A program made the translations under genes and the position numbers. Positions 8,903-17,272 of a stretch of 64,000 nucleotides of DNA are shown here, in pieces (position 1 is the first letter of the stretch; each line of letters starts with the position of its first letter). The notes under the pieces are model-generated. The model searched no databases. It worked only from the letters and a program-made list of their open reading frames with translations, and was not told the origin of the DNA. This DNA is from Vreelandella malpeensis (GTDB lineage: Bacteria; Pseudomonadota; Gammaproteobacteria; Pseudomonadales; Halomonadaceae), in the NCBI RefSeq assembly GCF_020622355.1, contig NZ_WHVL01000001.1, forward strand, positions 248,001 to 312,000, written 5' to 3'.

Positions 8903-9763
8903 TTACGCGCCGCTCTCGCTTTCCCAACGGCAAAGGCGTCCTTGAAGTGCCACCAGCAGGTAGTTGGCCAGTAGCCCGAGCCCTGCCAGCAGGAAGATGG
9001 CGGCAAACATCAGCGGCGTCTGGAAGTTGTATTGGGCATTCATCACCTGAAAACCGACCCCTTGGTTGGCACCGATCATCTCGGCGGCCACCAGCAGCAA
9101 CAGGGTCGAGGTCGCACTCAGCCTCAGGCCAACGAAGATCGACGGGATGGCGCTGGGAACCACGACGCGCCGAAACACTTCGAAGCGCGACGCGCCGAAC
9201 ACACGAGCCATCTCAATCAGCTTGGCGTCGGTCTGCTGAACGCCCGCGATGGTGTTCATCAACAGCGGAAACACCGACGCCCAGAAGATGACGAACACCT
9301 TGGACGCCTCACCCAGCCCCATCAGCAGGATGAAGACCGGATAGACCGCCAGCGCCGAGGTCTGACGAAAGAGTTGCAGGATGGGATCAAGCGCCTGCTC
9401 GATGGCACGGAAGCTGCCCATGGCCAGTCCCAGCGGTATGGCCAGCAGCACCGAAGCGCCGAAGGCGATGCCCGAACGCTGCAGGCTGATGCCGATATCC
9501 CCCAGCAGAGTGCCGTGCCAAAGCGCGTTGAACAGCGCGACCGCGATCCGGTCCAGTGGAGGAATGACTGCCGCGTTGAGCCAGCCAAGCGAGCTTGCGA
9601 GCTGCCACAGCCCGAAGAAGACGACGAGCGCACCGTAGCGGCCAAGACACAGGCTGCCTGTTCGCATCATCGCGTGACTCGCCTGATGCAAGCGTGTGTC
9701 GTTGACCCCGAGCGTCGGGGTGACGCTTCGGGTGTTGACGTCGTAGGTAGTGGCTTTCTTCAT
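8903..9763 (-). CDS. ssuC: Sulfonate ABC transporter permease (SsuC/TauC-like)
   Basis: Inner-membrane permease of 286 residues with about six hydrophobic segments and an EAA loop (EMARVFGASRFEVFRRVVVPSA) that docks the ATPase. GLWQLASSLGWLNAAVIPPL at the first membrane segment is characteristic of SsuC/TauC. The ATG at 9761-9763 (MKKATTYDV) is preferred; the frame is open upstream to 9859 but that extension is not permease-like. It is the first gene of the minus-strand operon permease > binding protein > ATPase > dioxygenase > flavin reductase. Confidence 0.87.
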   Translation of the reverse strand: MKKATTYDVNTRSVTPTLGVNDTRLHQASHAMMRTGSLCLGRYGALVVFFGLWQLASSLGWLNAAVIPPLDRIAVALFNALWHGTLLGDIGISLQRSGIAFGASVLLAIPLGLAMGSFRAIEQALDPILQLFRQTSALAVYPVFILLMGLGEASKVFVIFWASVFPLLMNTIAGVQQTDAKLIEMARVFGASRFEVFRRVVVPSAIPSIFVGLRLSATSTLLLLVAAEMIGANQGVGFQVMNAQYNFQTPLMFAAIFLLAGLGLLANYLLVALQGRLCRWESESGA

Positions 9764-10091
9764 TGTGACGGCCCCTTGGCAACCAAGCGTTGCATTCGAT
9801 GAGGCCTCTACCCTACTAAGCTCTACTTCGCCGGCTAAATGGTCATCATCACTAACCATATTGAGAATTGGATATTAGCGCCGGCGAGATTTCGGCTCGC
9901 CGGCAAGGAGCCAACACCGGCTTCGAACGCATGGAATCTTCACAACGGTGGATTCAACGACTGAACGTCATCGCTGCCAGCACCGTCCATTGAGGAAAAG
10001 ACATGCGGCTGGAGTACGGAGGGATTAGGGTCACCGCCGGACGTCACGGTAAGTGAGCCCAGAGCGACACAAGCGCAGAAAACGAGCGCTG
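9764..10091. other. Intergenic region upstream of the sulfonate operon
   Basis: About 330 bases with no supportable gene. It should contain the promoter of the minus-strand sulfonate operon; an AT-rich stretch lies at 9850-9878. A 9-base stem with a 7-base loop (arms 9880-9888 and 9896-9904) lies 117 bases upstream of ssuC and has no T-run, so it is not a standard terminator. No regulator site was recognised with confidence. Confidence 0.5.
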
Positions 10092-10125
10092 AAAAAAAGC
10101 CGATAGAGCATGACGCTCTATCGGC
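10092..10125 (-). terminator. Intrinsic terminator of the TRAP/catabolic operon
   Basis: An 11-base perfect stem (GCCGATAGAGC at 10099-10109 with its complement at 10115-10125) and 5-base loop are followed on the minus strand by seven T residues. It sits 30 bases beyond the stop of the TRAP large permease gene and ends the long operon that begins at 17737. Confidence 0.93.
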
Positions 10126-10154
10126 CTTGTCCTACCCAGCGCATCGATCGACTA

Positions 10155-11444
10155 TCAAAACGCCTTGGGGAACATCATCTGTGGCAGGAACAGGAAGACG
10201 CTGGGCAGCAGGATCAGCGCGATGATGACCAGCAGTATCAGCCCGATCAGCGGCAGCACCGCGAGGAAGGCGCGCGGCATCGAGACCTCGCCGATCTGGG
10301 TGGCGATGAGCAGGCAGATACCGTAGGGCGGCGTGATCAGCCCAAGCGTCAACGACAGGATCACCACCAATGCCATGTGGACCTGGTTGATGTCCGCCGC
10401 GAGGCAAAGCCCCTGGATGATCGGCAGGAAGATGATCACCGCGGTCACAGGGCTCAGCACCGTGCCGATGACCAGCATGAAACTCATCACCAGCAGCATG
10501 ATGCCGATGCGCGACTGGGTGACCGACAGGATGAAGTTGGCTACCTCCTGAGCAATGCCCAGATACGAGATCAGCCAGCCCATGATGCCGGCGGAGGCCA
10601 CGGCGAACATCGGCAGCGAGAACGCCACCACCGAGTCGCCGAGAATGCTCGGCAACTTGGTCAGCGGAATGGCGCGGTAGACGATAAAGGCCAGCACCGC
10701 GCCGATGAGCACCGCCACCGACGCCGCCTCGGTGGCGGTGAACACCCCGAGGGTGATACCACCGAGAATGATGATCGGCAGCAGCATCGGGGGCGTGGCG
10801 ATGAGCGCCGTGCGTCCCATCTGGCCGAAGGAGAACGTGCCCGTGGCCTTGATGCCGTGACGCTTGGCCACGTGATAGACGTAGCCCATCTGCATCACCC
10901 CCACCAGAATGCCCGGTAGCACCCCGCCCATGAACAGCGCCCCTACCGAGACGTTACCGAAGGCGCCATAGATGACCATCAGGATCGAGGGCGGAATGAT
11001 GCCCCCGAGCACCGACGAGGCCGCGGTAAGCGCCACGGCGAAAGGCGCCGGGTAGCCCGACTTCTTCATCGCCGGGATCAGCACCGCCCCCACGCTTGCG
11101 GTATCGGCCGCCGCGGAGCCCGAAAGGCTAGCGAACATCATCGACACCATGACGTTGATATGGCCAAGGCCGCCGCGAATGTGGCCGACGGTACTGTCGG
11201 CAAAACGCAGTAGCCGGTCGGTGATGCCGCCGTCGTTCATCAGCCGCCCGAGCAGCAGAAAGAACGGCACCGCCAGGAGCGGAAAGGAGTTGATGCTGGC
11301 GAACATCTGGTTGACCACTGAGGTGAGCGGCAATCCCAGTTGCAAGATGGTGACGATGGAGGCCAGACCGATGGCGAAGGCGATCGGCACGCTCAGGGCG
11401 ATGAGCAGCAGAAAGCTTCCGATCAGTGTAATCAAGGGGTTCAT
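10155..11444 (-). CDS. TRAP transporter large permease (DctM-like)
   Basis: A 429-residue inner-membrane protein with roughly a dozen hydrophobic segments, the sodium-coupled transport subunit of a tripartite ATP-independent system. Typical DctM features include PFFLLLGRLMNDGGITDRLL, the SMMFASLSGSAAADTASVG loop and SVLGGIIPPSILMVIYG. It overlaps the small permease gene by 4 bases and works with that subunit and the binding protein at 12009-12995. The substrate is unknown; context suggests an amino or sulfur compound handled by the upstream enzymes. Confidence 0.92.
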   Translation of the reverse strand: MNPLITLIGSFLLLIALSVPIAFAIGLASIVTILQLGLPLTSVVNQMFASINSFPLLAVPFFLLLGRLMNDGGITDRLLRFADSTVGHIRGGLGHINVMVSMMFASLSGSAAADTASVGAVLIPAMKKSGYPAPFAVALTAASSVLGGIIPPSILMVIYGAFGNVSVGALFMGGVLPGILVGVMQMGYVYHVAKRHGIKATGTFSFGQMGRTALIATPPMLLPIIILGGITLGVFTATEAASVAVLIGAVLAFIVYRAIPLTKLPSILGDSVVAFSLPMFAVASAGIMGWLISYLGIAQEVANFILSVTQSRIGIMLLVMSFMLVIGTVLSPVTAVIIFLPIIQGLCLAADINQVHMALVVILSLTLGLITPPYGICLLIATQIGEVSMPRAFLAVLPLIGLILLVIIALILLPSVFLFLPQMMFPKAF

Positions 11445-11944
11445 GGGTCGAGGGCCTCGCTCGGGCTTGGCGCGCGTTTGTCACGCAGGGCCTTGATGTC
11501 ATCGACGATGACTTCGATGGAGAACGCCAGCATGGCGATACCCGCCACCGGCATTGCCGCGAACACGTAGGCCATGGGGGTGCCCAGCGCCACCGAACGG
11601 CGATTCCAGCCCATATCGACCAGCACGTTGCCATTGACGATCAGCACGTAGATCACCGGCAGACACGCGAGGCTGCCAAACAGGCGCAGCGAGCGCTGGG
11701 TGAGGCGAAAGTGGGCGGGAAACACGTCGACGACGTAGTGACGGCGCCGGCGCAGCGCTACCGCCGCGCCTAGAAACACCGCCCAGATGAAGCAGGCCAT
11801 GGCGATCTCGTCGGTCCAGGAGACCGATATCTTGAGAAAGCTGCGGGCCACCACCTGGTAGAGCACCGTCAGGATGAAGATCGCGAACAGGCTGCCGGCA
11901 ATCACCGCCAGCAGCCGTTCCAGGACATCGTTGATCAATCGCAT
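11441..11944 (-). CDS. TRAP transporter small permease (DctQ-like)
   Basis: A 167-residue membrane protein with four hydrophobic segments. VARSFLKISVSWTDEIAMAC and FLGAAVALRRRRHYVVDVF are the signature regions of DctQ. The ATG at 11942-11944 (MRLINDVLERLLA) is chosen because it places the first membrane helix near the N-terminus; an upstream start at 11983 would run through the strong hairpin that separates it from the binding-protein gene. Confidence 0.88.
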   Translation of the reverse strand: MRLINDVLERLLAVIAGSLFAIFILTVLYQVVARSFLKISVSWTDEIAMACFIWAVFLGAAVALRRRRHYVVDVFPAHFRLTQRSLRLFGSLACLPVIYVLIVNGNVLVDMGWNRRSVALGTPMAYVFAAMPVAGIAMLAFSIEVIVDDIKALRDKRAPSPSEALDP

Positions 11945-11963
11945 GCGTTCGTCCTTTTCGTCC

Positions 11964-11993
11964 GGCCGGCGCCTTGCGGGCAAGGCGCCGGCC
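11964..11993 (-). promoter_or_regulatory. 14-base perfect hairpin between TRAP dctP and dctQ genes
   Basis: GGCCGGCGCCTTGC at 11964-11977 is followed after GG by its exact complement at 11980-11993. The minus-strand transcript has no T-run after the stem, so it is more likely an RNA stabiliser or partial attenuator that lets the binding protein be made in excess over the permeases, as is known for other binding-protein operons. The role is inferred. Confidence 0.75.
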
Positions 11994-12008
11994 AGCCTAG
12001 CTACCGGC

Positions 12009-12995
12009 CTAGAGGTCGCGAATCGTCTGGAGCAGCTCGGTCAGGCCGTGCTCTTCGGCGAAGGCATCGTGAAGCGGTAGTGCGCGGTCGATGAATGCCT
12101 GCTTGTCCACTTCGCTGACCGTGACCCCCAGCTCCTCAAACTGCTGGATGAACTCGGCGTCGTACTCCTCGCCCTTCTCGGTGCCGTGCTCACCGGCGTG
12201 CTGAGCGGCGGCCAGGATGATCGCCTGATCCTCCCCGGAGAAGCGGTTGAAGCGGTTCTCGCTCATGGAGATGTGGCTCATCATGATCTGATGCTCGGTC
12301 TTGGCGTGATACGGCGCCACTTCGTACAGCCGGCTCGAGAAGTAGCCGCTGATGGTGCTCTCGAACGCCCCTACCACGCCGGTCTGCATGCCGGTGTAGA
12401 TCTCGGTCCAGGGAAGCGAGGTGGTCAGCGCCCCGTAGGCCTGCCACATGTCCGCGTCCAGGCGCGAGCCGGTCACGCGCATCTTCACGCCCTCGAGATC
12501 CGAAGGCTCGGTGACCGGGCCCTGGTTGCTGCTCAGGTTGCGCGTGCCGCCGCCGGTCAGGCTGAGAAGCTTCAGACCGACACCGGCGTCAGTCACGGCG
12601 TTGTCGAAGTACTCGAACACCGGCGAGTCCGGGGCGGTGGCGGCGCGGAACTCGTCCATGTCCTCGAACAGGTAGTTCAGGCTGAAGATCTCGAACTGCG
12701 GCACGTAAGGCGAGACGTTCATCACCCCGCCGATGATCATGTCCGTGGTGCCGATGCGGATCTCGTCGACCATGGTCTGGTCGTTGCCGAGCTGGCCACC
12801 CGGGAAGATCTGCACGGTAATGCGGTTGTCGGTGGCCTCCTCGACCTCGGCCTTGAAGGCCTCGGCCGCGTCGATCCACGGGTGGGGGGCGGTAACCACG
12901 GTGCCCAGGCGCAGGGTTTCGGCAAGCGCCGGAGTGGCGCTCATCAGGGTGACGGCGCCGACCAGGGCCAGGCCGGAAAGGGAGCGTTTCGTCAT
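12009..12995 (-). CDS. TRAP transporter substrate-binding protein (DctP-like)
   Basis: A 328-residue periplasmic solute receptor with signal peptide (MTKRSLSGLALVGAVTLMSA, cleaved after ALA). Family features are FPGGQLGNDQTMVDEIRIGT, the ligand-carboxylate Arg region GVKMRVTGSRLDADMWQAYG and the TGVVGAFESTISGYFSSRLYEVA motif. It hands substrate to the DctQM permease encoded next. Upstream lies a hexanucleotide repeat that separates it from the AhpD-like gene. Confidence 0.92.
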   Translation of the reverse strand: MTKRSLSGLALVGAVTLMSATPALAETLRLGTVVTAPHPWIDAAEAFKAEVEEATDNRITVQIFPGGQLGNDQTMVDEIRIGTTDMIIGGVMNVSPYVPQFEIFSLNYLFEDMDEFRAATAPDSPVFEYFDNAVTDAGVGLKLLSLTGGGTRNLSSNQGPVTEPSDLEGVKMRVTGSRLDADMWQAYGALTTSLPWTEIYTGMQTGVVGAFESTISGYFSSRLYEVAPYHAKTEHQIMMSHISMSENRFNRFSGEDQAIILAAAQHAGEHGTEKGEEYDAEFIQQFEELGVTVSEVDKQAFIDRALPLHDAFAEEHGLTELLQTIRDL

Positions 12996-13014
12996 GGGGA
13001 AGTGTCCTTTGGCT

Positions 13015-13050
13015 ATTGGTATTGGTATTGGTATTGGTATTAGTATTGGA
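13015..13050 (-). repeat. Hexanucleotide (ATTGGT) repeat in the leader of the TRAP binding-protein gene
   Basis: Four perfect ATTGGT units (plus strand) at 13015-13038 are followed by two degenerate ones, ATTAGT and ATTGGA. The tract lies 20-55 bases upstream of the dctP start, between it and the stop of the AhpD-like gene. Tracts of this type can change copy number by slippage and alter spacing in a leader or promoter. Confidence 0.93.
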
Positions 13051-13065
13051 GGATCGATCCGCGCG

Positions 13066-13644
13066 TCAGGTGCCGGATACCGGCTCGCCGAGCGTGTGCA
13101 TCAGGCGGTTGGCCCAGCCGAACAGCGTGGTCGAAAGCGTGAGATCGAGGATCTCCTGGTCGTCGAGGCCCACGTCGCGAAGGCGCTGGATATCGTCCTG
13201 GTCGACCTGCGGCGGCGTCTCGGAGAGCCGCATGCCGAAGCGCAGGATGGCGCGGGTACGCTCGTCGAGCACCGCGTCCTTGCCGCGCAGGAAGATATCC
13301 TTCATCACCGCCTCACTACCGACGATGTTGTTGTAGCGATGGGCGTGAACCGCAGCGCAGTAGATGCAGCGATTGACCACTGACGCCGCCACGGCACCGA
13401 GCTCACGCTCCTGGCGTGACAGCCCGCCCTTGTCGTACATGATGCCGTTGAACAGCGACGTGCGGATGCGCAACGACTCCGGGTCGTGGGCCAGCACCAG
13501 CACGTAGTCGGAGATCCTGGTGTTCGACGGTGTTTCCTTGAGCGCCTCGCGCTGAGCCTCGGTTGCGCTGTCGTAGTCGATCGGCGTGACGTGGGGGCGC
13601 CAGGTGGGAATGCGCGAGGTGAACTTGTGAATGACCCGGCTCAT
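13066..13644 (-). CDS. AhpD-like (CMD family) peroxidase-related protein
   Basis: A 192-residue protein of the carboxymuconolactone decarboxylase/AhpD fold. It has the redox motif C93-x-x-C96 with H100 (NRCIYCAAVHAHR), in which the cysteines reduce peroxides in AhpD proteins. It overlaps the preceding CMD protein gene by 4 bases and is probably a partner of it. Such pairs are known next to oxidative catabolic genes (I recall the Avi_7169/Avi_7170 family names, unchecked). Substrate unknown. The ATG at 13642-13644 is favoured over a longer reading that overlaps fully. Confidence 0.83.
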   Translation of the reverse strand: MSRVIHKFTSRIPTWRPHVTPIDYDSATEAQREALKETPSNTRISDYVLVLAHDPESLRIRTSLFNGIMYDKGGLSRQERELGAVAASVVNRCIYCAAVHAHRYNNIVGSEAVMKDIFLRGKDAVLDERTRAILRFGMRLSETPPQVDQDDIQRLRDVGLDDQEILDLTLSTTLFGWANRLMHTLGEPVSGT

Positions 13645-14132
13645 TGGCTCTCTCCCATGACGCTCAGCACGGCGGTCAAGCGCAGCTGATAGTTGACGAA
13701 GGCCACGAGCCCCGCCAGGCGCACGATGTCCGCCTCCTCGAGCCCCGCCGCGCGCAGGCTTTCGATGTCGGCCTTGGTGGCCTCCTTGGGCGAGCGTGTG
13801 ACCAGGTCCACGTAGCCGACCATGGCGGCCAGCCGTGTCTCGTCGGCGCCGGGCGTCACCTGCGGGTCCGCTAAGGACGCTGCGGCCGGGTCGGCGTAGC
13901 CGTCGAGCAGCGCGGCGTAGTGCTTCTCTAGCCCGGCCTGACGGCAAAGCCGCGCCATGCGACAGGCGAGTGCCGCGCGCAGCGCCAAAGGCACCCCGCC
14001 CGGGTCGGAAGGCATCAACGCCGCATCATGGGAGGCCTGGCTCAAGTCCATGAGTTTGCCGCGTGTGGTCAGCGCCTCGGCCAGCGGCCCGTCGGCGGCC
14101 ACATTGGCCGCGATTTCGATCACGTGGGTCAT
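13641..14132 (-). CDS. CMD-domain protein (AhpD-fold, no CxxC)
   Basis: A 163-residue protein, mostly helical, with the CMD-like segment MVGYVDLVTRSPKEATKADI followed by LRAAGLEEADIVRLAGLVAF. That last stretch matches the helix pattern of CMD proteins, but the catalytic CxxC is missing, so it may be a structural or substrate-binding partner of the CxxC-bearing protein that follows. Its start overlaps the flavin monooxygenase stop by 4 bases (ATGA type). Confidence 0.78.
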   Translation of the reverse strand: MTHVIEIAANVAADGPLAEALTTRGKLMDLSQASHDAALMPSDPGGVPLALRAALACRMARLCRQAGLEKHYAALLDGYADPAAASLADPQVTPGADETRLAAMVGYVDLVTRSPKEATKADIESLRAAGLEEADIVRLAGLVAFVNYQLRLTAVLSVMGESQ

Positions 14133-15625
14133 TGCGCCACTCCTTGTCGTGTCTTGTCGGTCGCTTCGGGCAGGGGCGACGCCGTCCACTCGTCGCCCTG
14201 TAGCTCCGGTGAATCGTAGTCGTTGAGCTGCTGCCAGTGGCACTCGACGTCTTGCTGATAGAAGCTCGCGGCGATGGCACCGGCCAGCCAGCTCGCCCCT
14301 TCGCTGATGCCGGGGATGTCACCGCTGACCTTGCCAAGGCTGACCGAGGCGCCGTAATTGAAGCAGTGGATGTTGGCAAGCCAGGGGGCGGTGCCAGCCT
14401 CGCGCTCCTGGAAGGCGAAGTCGCGGCCCACGTAGGGAAACTTGCCGAGCTCGTCGTGGGCGAGTTCCGCCGGCGGCTGATAACGGTCGCGCCACAGCAG
14501 GATCTGATCGGCGTAGCCGGCAAGCTCCGTGCGCGCCAGCGGGTCGATCTCGAAGCCGGTGCCGAGAATCAGGAAATCGCCGCGCACCTCGCCCTGGCGG
14601 GTGGTGACGACGACCTCGTCGCCCTCCATGCGCGTGGCCTCTACCCCGCACTCGAAATGGAAGTGGGCGTTTTCGTGGCGGCTCACCCGCAGGGTCGAGC
14701 CGCGCGGCGGCGGTGTCTGGGTAATGAAGGAGTAGTGCATGATCCGCCAGCGCCAGGCATCCGGCAGGCTCGCGTAGCCGTGGGTAAAGCCGAAGGAGCC
14801 GATGCCCATCATCTTGTTGATGGTCGGCATCTGGGCGCGGCGAATCAGAAAGCGAACCTCCGCGGCGCCGTGCTCCAGCGCTTCGGCGGCGTTGTCGATG
14901 GCGGAGGCGCCCACACCGACGACGATCACCCGCTTGCCTTCGAGTGCCTTGAAATCGATCTCGTCGGCGGTGTGGGCCCAGGCGGTGCGGGGCAGGCCCT
15001 CAACGAAACCGGGAATCTTCGGCCCGCCGGTGCCGTCGCGCCCGGTGGCCATCACCAGCTTGCGAGTCAGCACGGTCTCCTGAATCGCGCCAGGCCCGGA
15101 GAGGGTCAGTTCGAGAAGCTCGCCGGCGGGGGTCACGCGCTCGACGTTGACCTCGTTCTCCACCGGCAGGGCCAGCACCTGGCGATACCAGCTCAGATAC
15201 TCCATCCACATCGGACGCGGAATCTTGTCCAGCGCCTCCCACTCGGCGGTGCCGAACTGGGATTCGAACCAGGCGCGAAAGGTCAGCGAGGCGAAGCCGT
15301 AGCTCGGCCCGGGCAGGGTCTTCGGCGAGCGCAGCGTCTCCATGCGGGCGTAGTTCATCCACGGCCCTTCGAGCCCTTCCGGGTTGCGATCAAACACGCG
15401 AAGGTCGCGAATGCCGCCGCACAAGAGTGCAAACGCCGCCACCAGCCCGCACTGGCCACCGCCGATGATCACCACATCGTGGACATGGCGATCACCCTGC
15501 GCGGTGCGGCTCGGCACCCAGGAAGCGGGCGGCAGGTTCAGGCAGGCCAGGTCGAAGCGCACGCGCTCATCGAGCGCGGCGAGCCCGGCGCCGGCCAGGG
15601 TGGGGGAAATGGAAGTCTGGGTCAT
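14129..15625 (-). CDS. FAD/NADPH-dependent flavin monooxygenase (FMO/Baeyer-Villiger type)
   Basis: A 498-residue oxidoreductase with two dinucleotide folds: FAD at VVIIGGGQCGLVAAFAL (about residues 51-67) and NADPH at RVIVVGVGASAIDNAAEAL. Between them GLPRTAWAHTADEIDF resembles the monooxygenase fingerprint region, and LILGTGFEIDPLA the later FAD contact. Such enzymes hydroxylate N or S atoms or insert oxygen next to a carbonyl. It overlaps both neighbours by 4 bases. The substrate is unknown; it presumably acts on the compound imported by the TRAP system or on the aminotransferase product. Confidence 0.85.
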   Translation of the reverse strand: MTQTSISPTLAGAGLAALDERVRFDLACLNLPPASWVPSRTAQGDRHVHDVVIIGGGQCGLVAAFALLCGGIRDLRVFDRNPEGLEGPWMNYARMETLRSPKTLPGPSYGFASLTFRAWFESQFGTAEWEALDKIPRPMWMEYLSWYRQVLALPVENEVNVERVTPAGELLELTLSGPGAIQETVLTRKLVMATGRDGTGGPKIPGFVEGLPRTAWAHTADEIDFKALEGKRVIVVGVGASAIDNAAEALEHGAAEVRFLIRRAQMPTINKMMGIGSFGFTHGYASLPDAWRWRIMHYSFITQTPPPRGSTLRVSRHENAHFHFECGVEATRMEGDEVVVTTRQGEVRGDFLILGTGFEIDPLARTELAGYADQILLWRDRYQPPAELAHDELGKFPYVGRDFAFQEREAGTAPWLANIHCFNYGASVSLGKVSGDIPGISEGASWLAGAIAASFYQQDVECHWQQLNDYDSPELQGDEWTASPLPEATDKTRQGVAQ

Positions 15626-17265
15626 GGCATCATCTCGCGTTGGGACTGCGCGGCCTCGTCGGCTTCGTGCGGCCACCAGAACCAACGTAACGGTACATCG
15701 GCACCACCTGGGTCGGCAGGCGGGCTTGCTTCTCTTGCACGCTCGACGAGCGCTTCGGCTGCGACGAAGGGATCCTCGAGGGTCTCCTTGCGTGGCGCCG
15801 CACGAAGGCCGGGGGAATACAGCAGCGCATCGAGCGAATCCAGTGCGGGCTCAATCGATTGTGCCTGATCAAACGGTGTACGTACCGACCAGGTGCCCGT
15901 GCGGTCATCGACGCTGTAAAGCTTCATCAGCGAGGCCGCGTGGCGTGCAATGAATTCGACTGCCGATATTACATAGTTAGCCGCTTCATTGCTAAAAAAG
16001 AAATGAAATCCTAGTCTTACCCAACCAGGACGATATAAGCTTCTGCCATTTTGAACTAACCGCTCGTGCTCGACGGCGGTGTCGTCGTCGATGTCGAGCA
16101 GCGCATGGCCGTAAGGGCCGGCGCAGGAGCAGCCGCCGCGTGCCTGGATGCCGAACAGGTCGTTGAGCATCGCCACCACCAGGTTGTGGTGGATTTCGCG
16201 CCGCCCGGCGCGCAGGTTGAACGAGAAGATCGCAAGCCGCGGGGCGTCGCGCGGGCCGAGCAGCGTCAGGTTGTCGAGCGCCGACCAGCGCTCGAGCGCC
16301 CGGGCGGCGAGCTCTGCCTCTCGCGTCTCGATCACCTCTTCGCCGAGCAGCGACTTGATGCGAAAGGCGAAGCCAGCGCGAATGTTGCCCAGGATATCCG
16401 GCGTTCCACCCTCCTCCCGGCGCTGCACGTCGGTCACGTAGCGATGATTCGTCGCCGTCACGTAGGAGACCGTGCCGCCGCCGGCCACCGAGGGCACCGC
16501 ATTGACGCAGAGGGCTCGGCGCATCACCAGCACCCCGGAGCTGCCCGGCCCGCCAACGAACTTGTGAGGCGAGACGAAGATGGCGTCCAGGTGATCGTCG
16601 TTACCGGTGCCCGCCATGTCGATGGCAACGTAGGGGCCGCTGGCCGCGTAGTCGAGCAGCGCGATGCCGCCGAAGCGGTGCATCAGGCGCGCGATGGCCC
16701 GAACGTCACTCTTCACCCCGGTCACGTTGGAGGCCGCCGAGAAGGCCCCGATCAACCGCCGCCCCTGGTGGCGGGCAAGCTCGTCCTCGAGCACGTCGAG
16801 ATCGATCAGCCCGGCTGCGTTCAAGGGAATCCGCCGGATCTCGGCGGCGCACTCGCGCCAGACCAGGTCGTTGGAGTGGTGTTCAAACGGGCCGAGAAAG
16901 ATCACCGGCGCGTCTTCACCTGCGTCCGCCTCGCCCTGGGTGAGCCCGAGCATCTTCCAGCAGCGGTCGATAGCCGCGGTGGCCCCACTGCCTGCAAAGA
17001 TCACCGCGTAGTCGTCATTGGCGTTCACCGCGCGGGCGACCTGGCGGCGGGCGTCCTCGCGCAGCCGGGTGGTGGTGCGCCCGGTGTAGGAGGTTTCGGT
17101 GTGGGTATTGGCGTAATGGGGCAGTACCTGGGTACGCATCGCCTCCTCGACGATGCCCAGCGCCCGGCCCGAGGCGGTATAGTCGGCGTAGAGCAGCGCC
17201 CGCGCGCCGAAGGGGCCCTGAAACGGCTCGCCTTCACCGATCACGTCATCGGCCAGGCGCGCCAT
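15622..17265 (-). CDS. Class V (SufS/cysteine desulfurase-like) PLP enzyme
   Basis: A 547-residue fold-type I PLP enzyme. The PLP lysine sits in SPHKFVGGPGSSG, the PLP-binding Asp/His region in LLDYAASGPY and GPFEHHSND, and a Cys-containing active-site loop in ARGGCSCAGPYGH, comparable to the SufS catalytic Cys loop. This hints at C-S or C-N bond cleavage rather than plain transamination. The ATG at 17263-17265 starts 8 bases after the Lrp gene; an ATG at 17340 would overlap it by 68 bases. A C-terminal 100-residue extension has no family I recognise. Confidence 0.82.
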   Translation of the reverse strand: MARLADDVIGEGEPFQGPFGARALLYADYTASGRALGIVEEAMRTQVLPHYANTHTETSYTGRTTTRLREDARRQVARAVNANDDYAVIFAGSGATAAIDRCWKMLGLTQGEADAGEDAPVIFLGPFEHHSNDLVWRECAAEIRRIPLNAAGLIDLDVLEDELARHQGRRLIGAFSAASNVTGVKSDVRAIARLMHRFGGIALLDYAASGPYVAIDMAGTGNDDHLDAIFVSPHKFVGGPGSSGVLVMRRALCVNAVPSVAGGGTVSYVTATNHRYVTDVQRREEGGTPDILGNIRAGFAFRIKSLLGEEVIETREAELAARALERWSALDNLTLLGPRDAPRLAIFSFNLRAGRREIHHNLVVAMLNDLFGIQARGGCSCAGPYGHALLDIDDDTAVEHERLVQNGRSLYRPGWVRLGFHFFFSNEAANYVISAVEFIARHAASLMKLYSVDDRTGTWSVRTPFDQAQSIEPALDSLDALLYSPGLRAAPRKETLEDPFVAAEALVERAREASPPADPGGADVPLRWFWWPHEADEAAQSQREMMP

Positions 17266-17272
17266 CCAGTCG

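Noticed and set aside
9880-9904. Hairpin upstream of ssuC considered as a terminator
   Set aside because: No T-run on either strand and no gene ends next to it.
14237-15868. 543-codon open frame opposite the flavin monooxygenase
   Set aside because: Low-complexity Gly/Ala/Arg/His translation with no motif, fully covered by the FMO gene with two clear dinucleotide folds.
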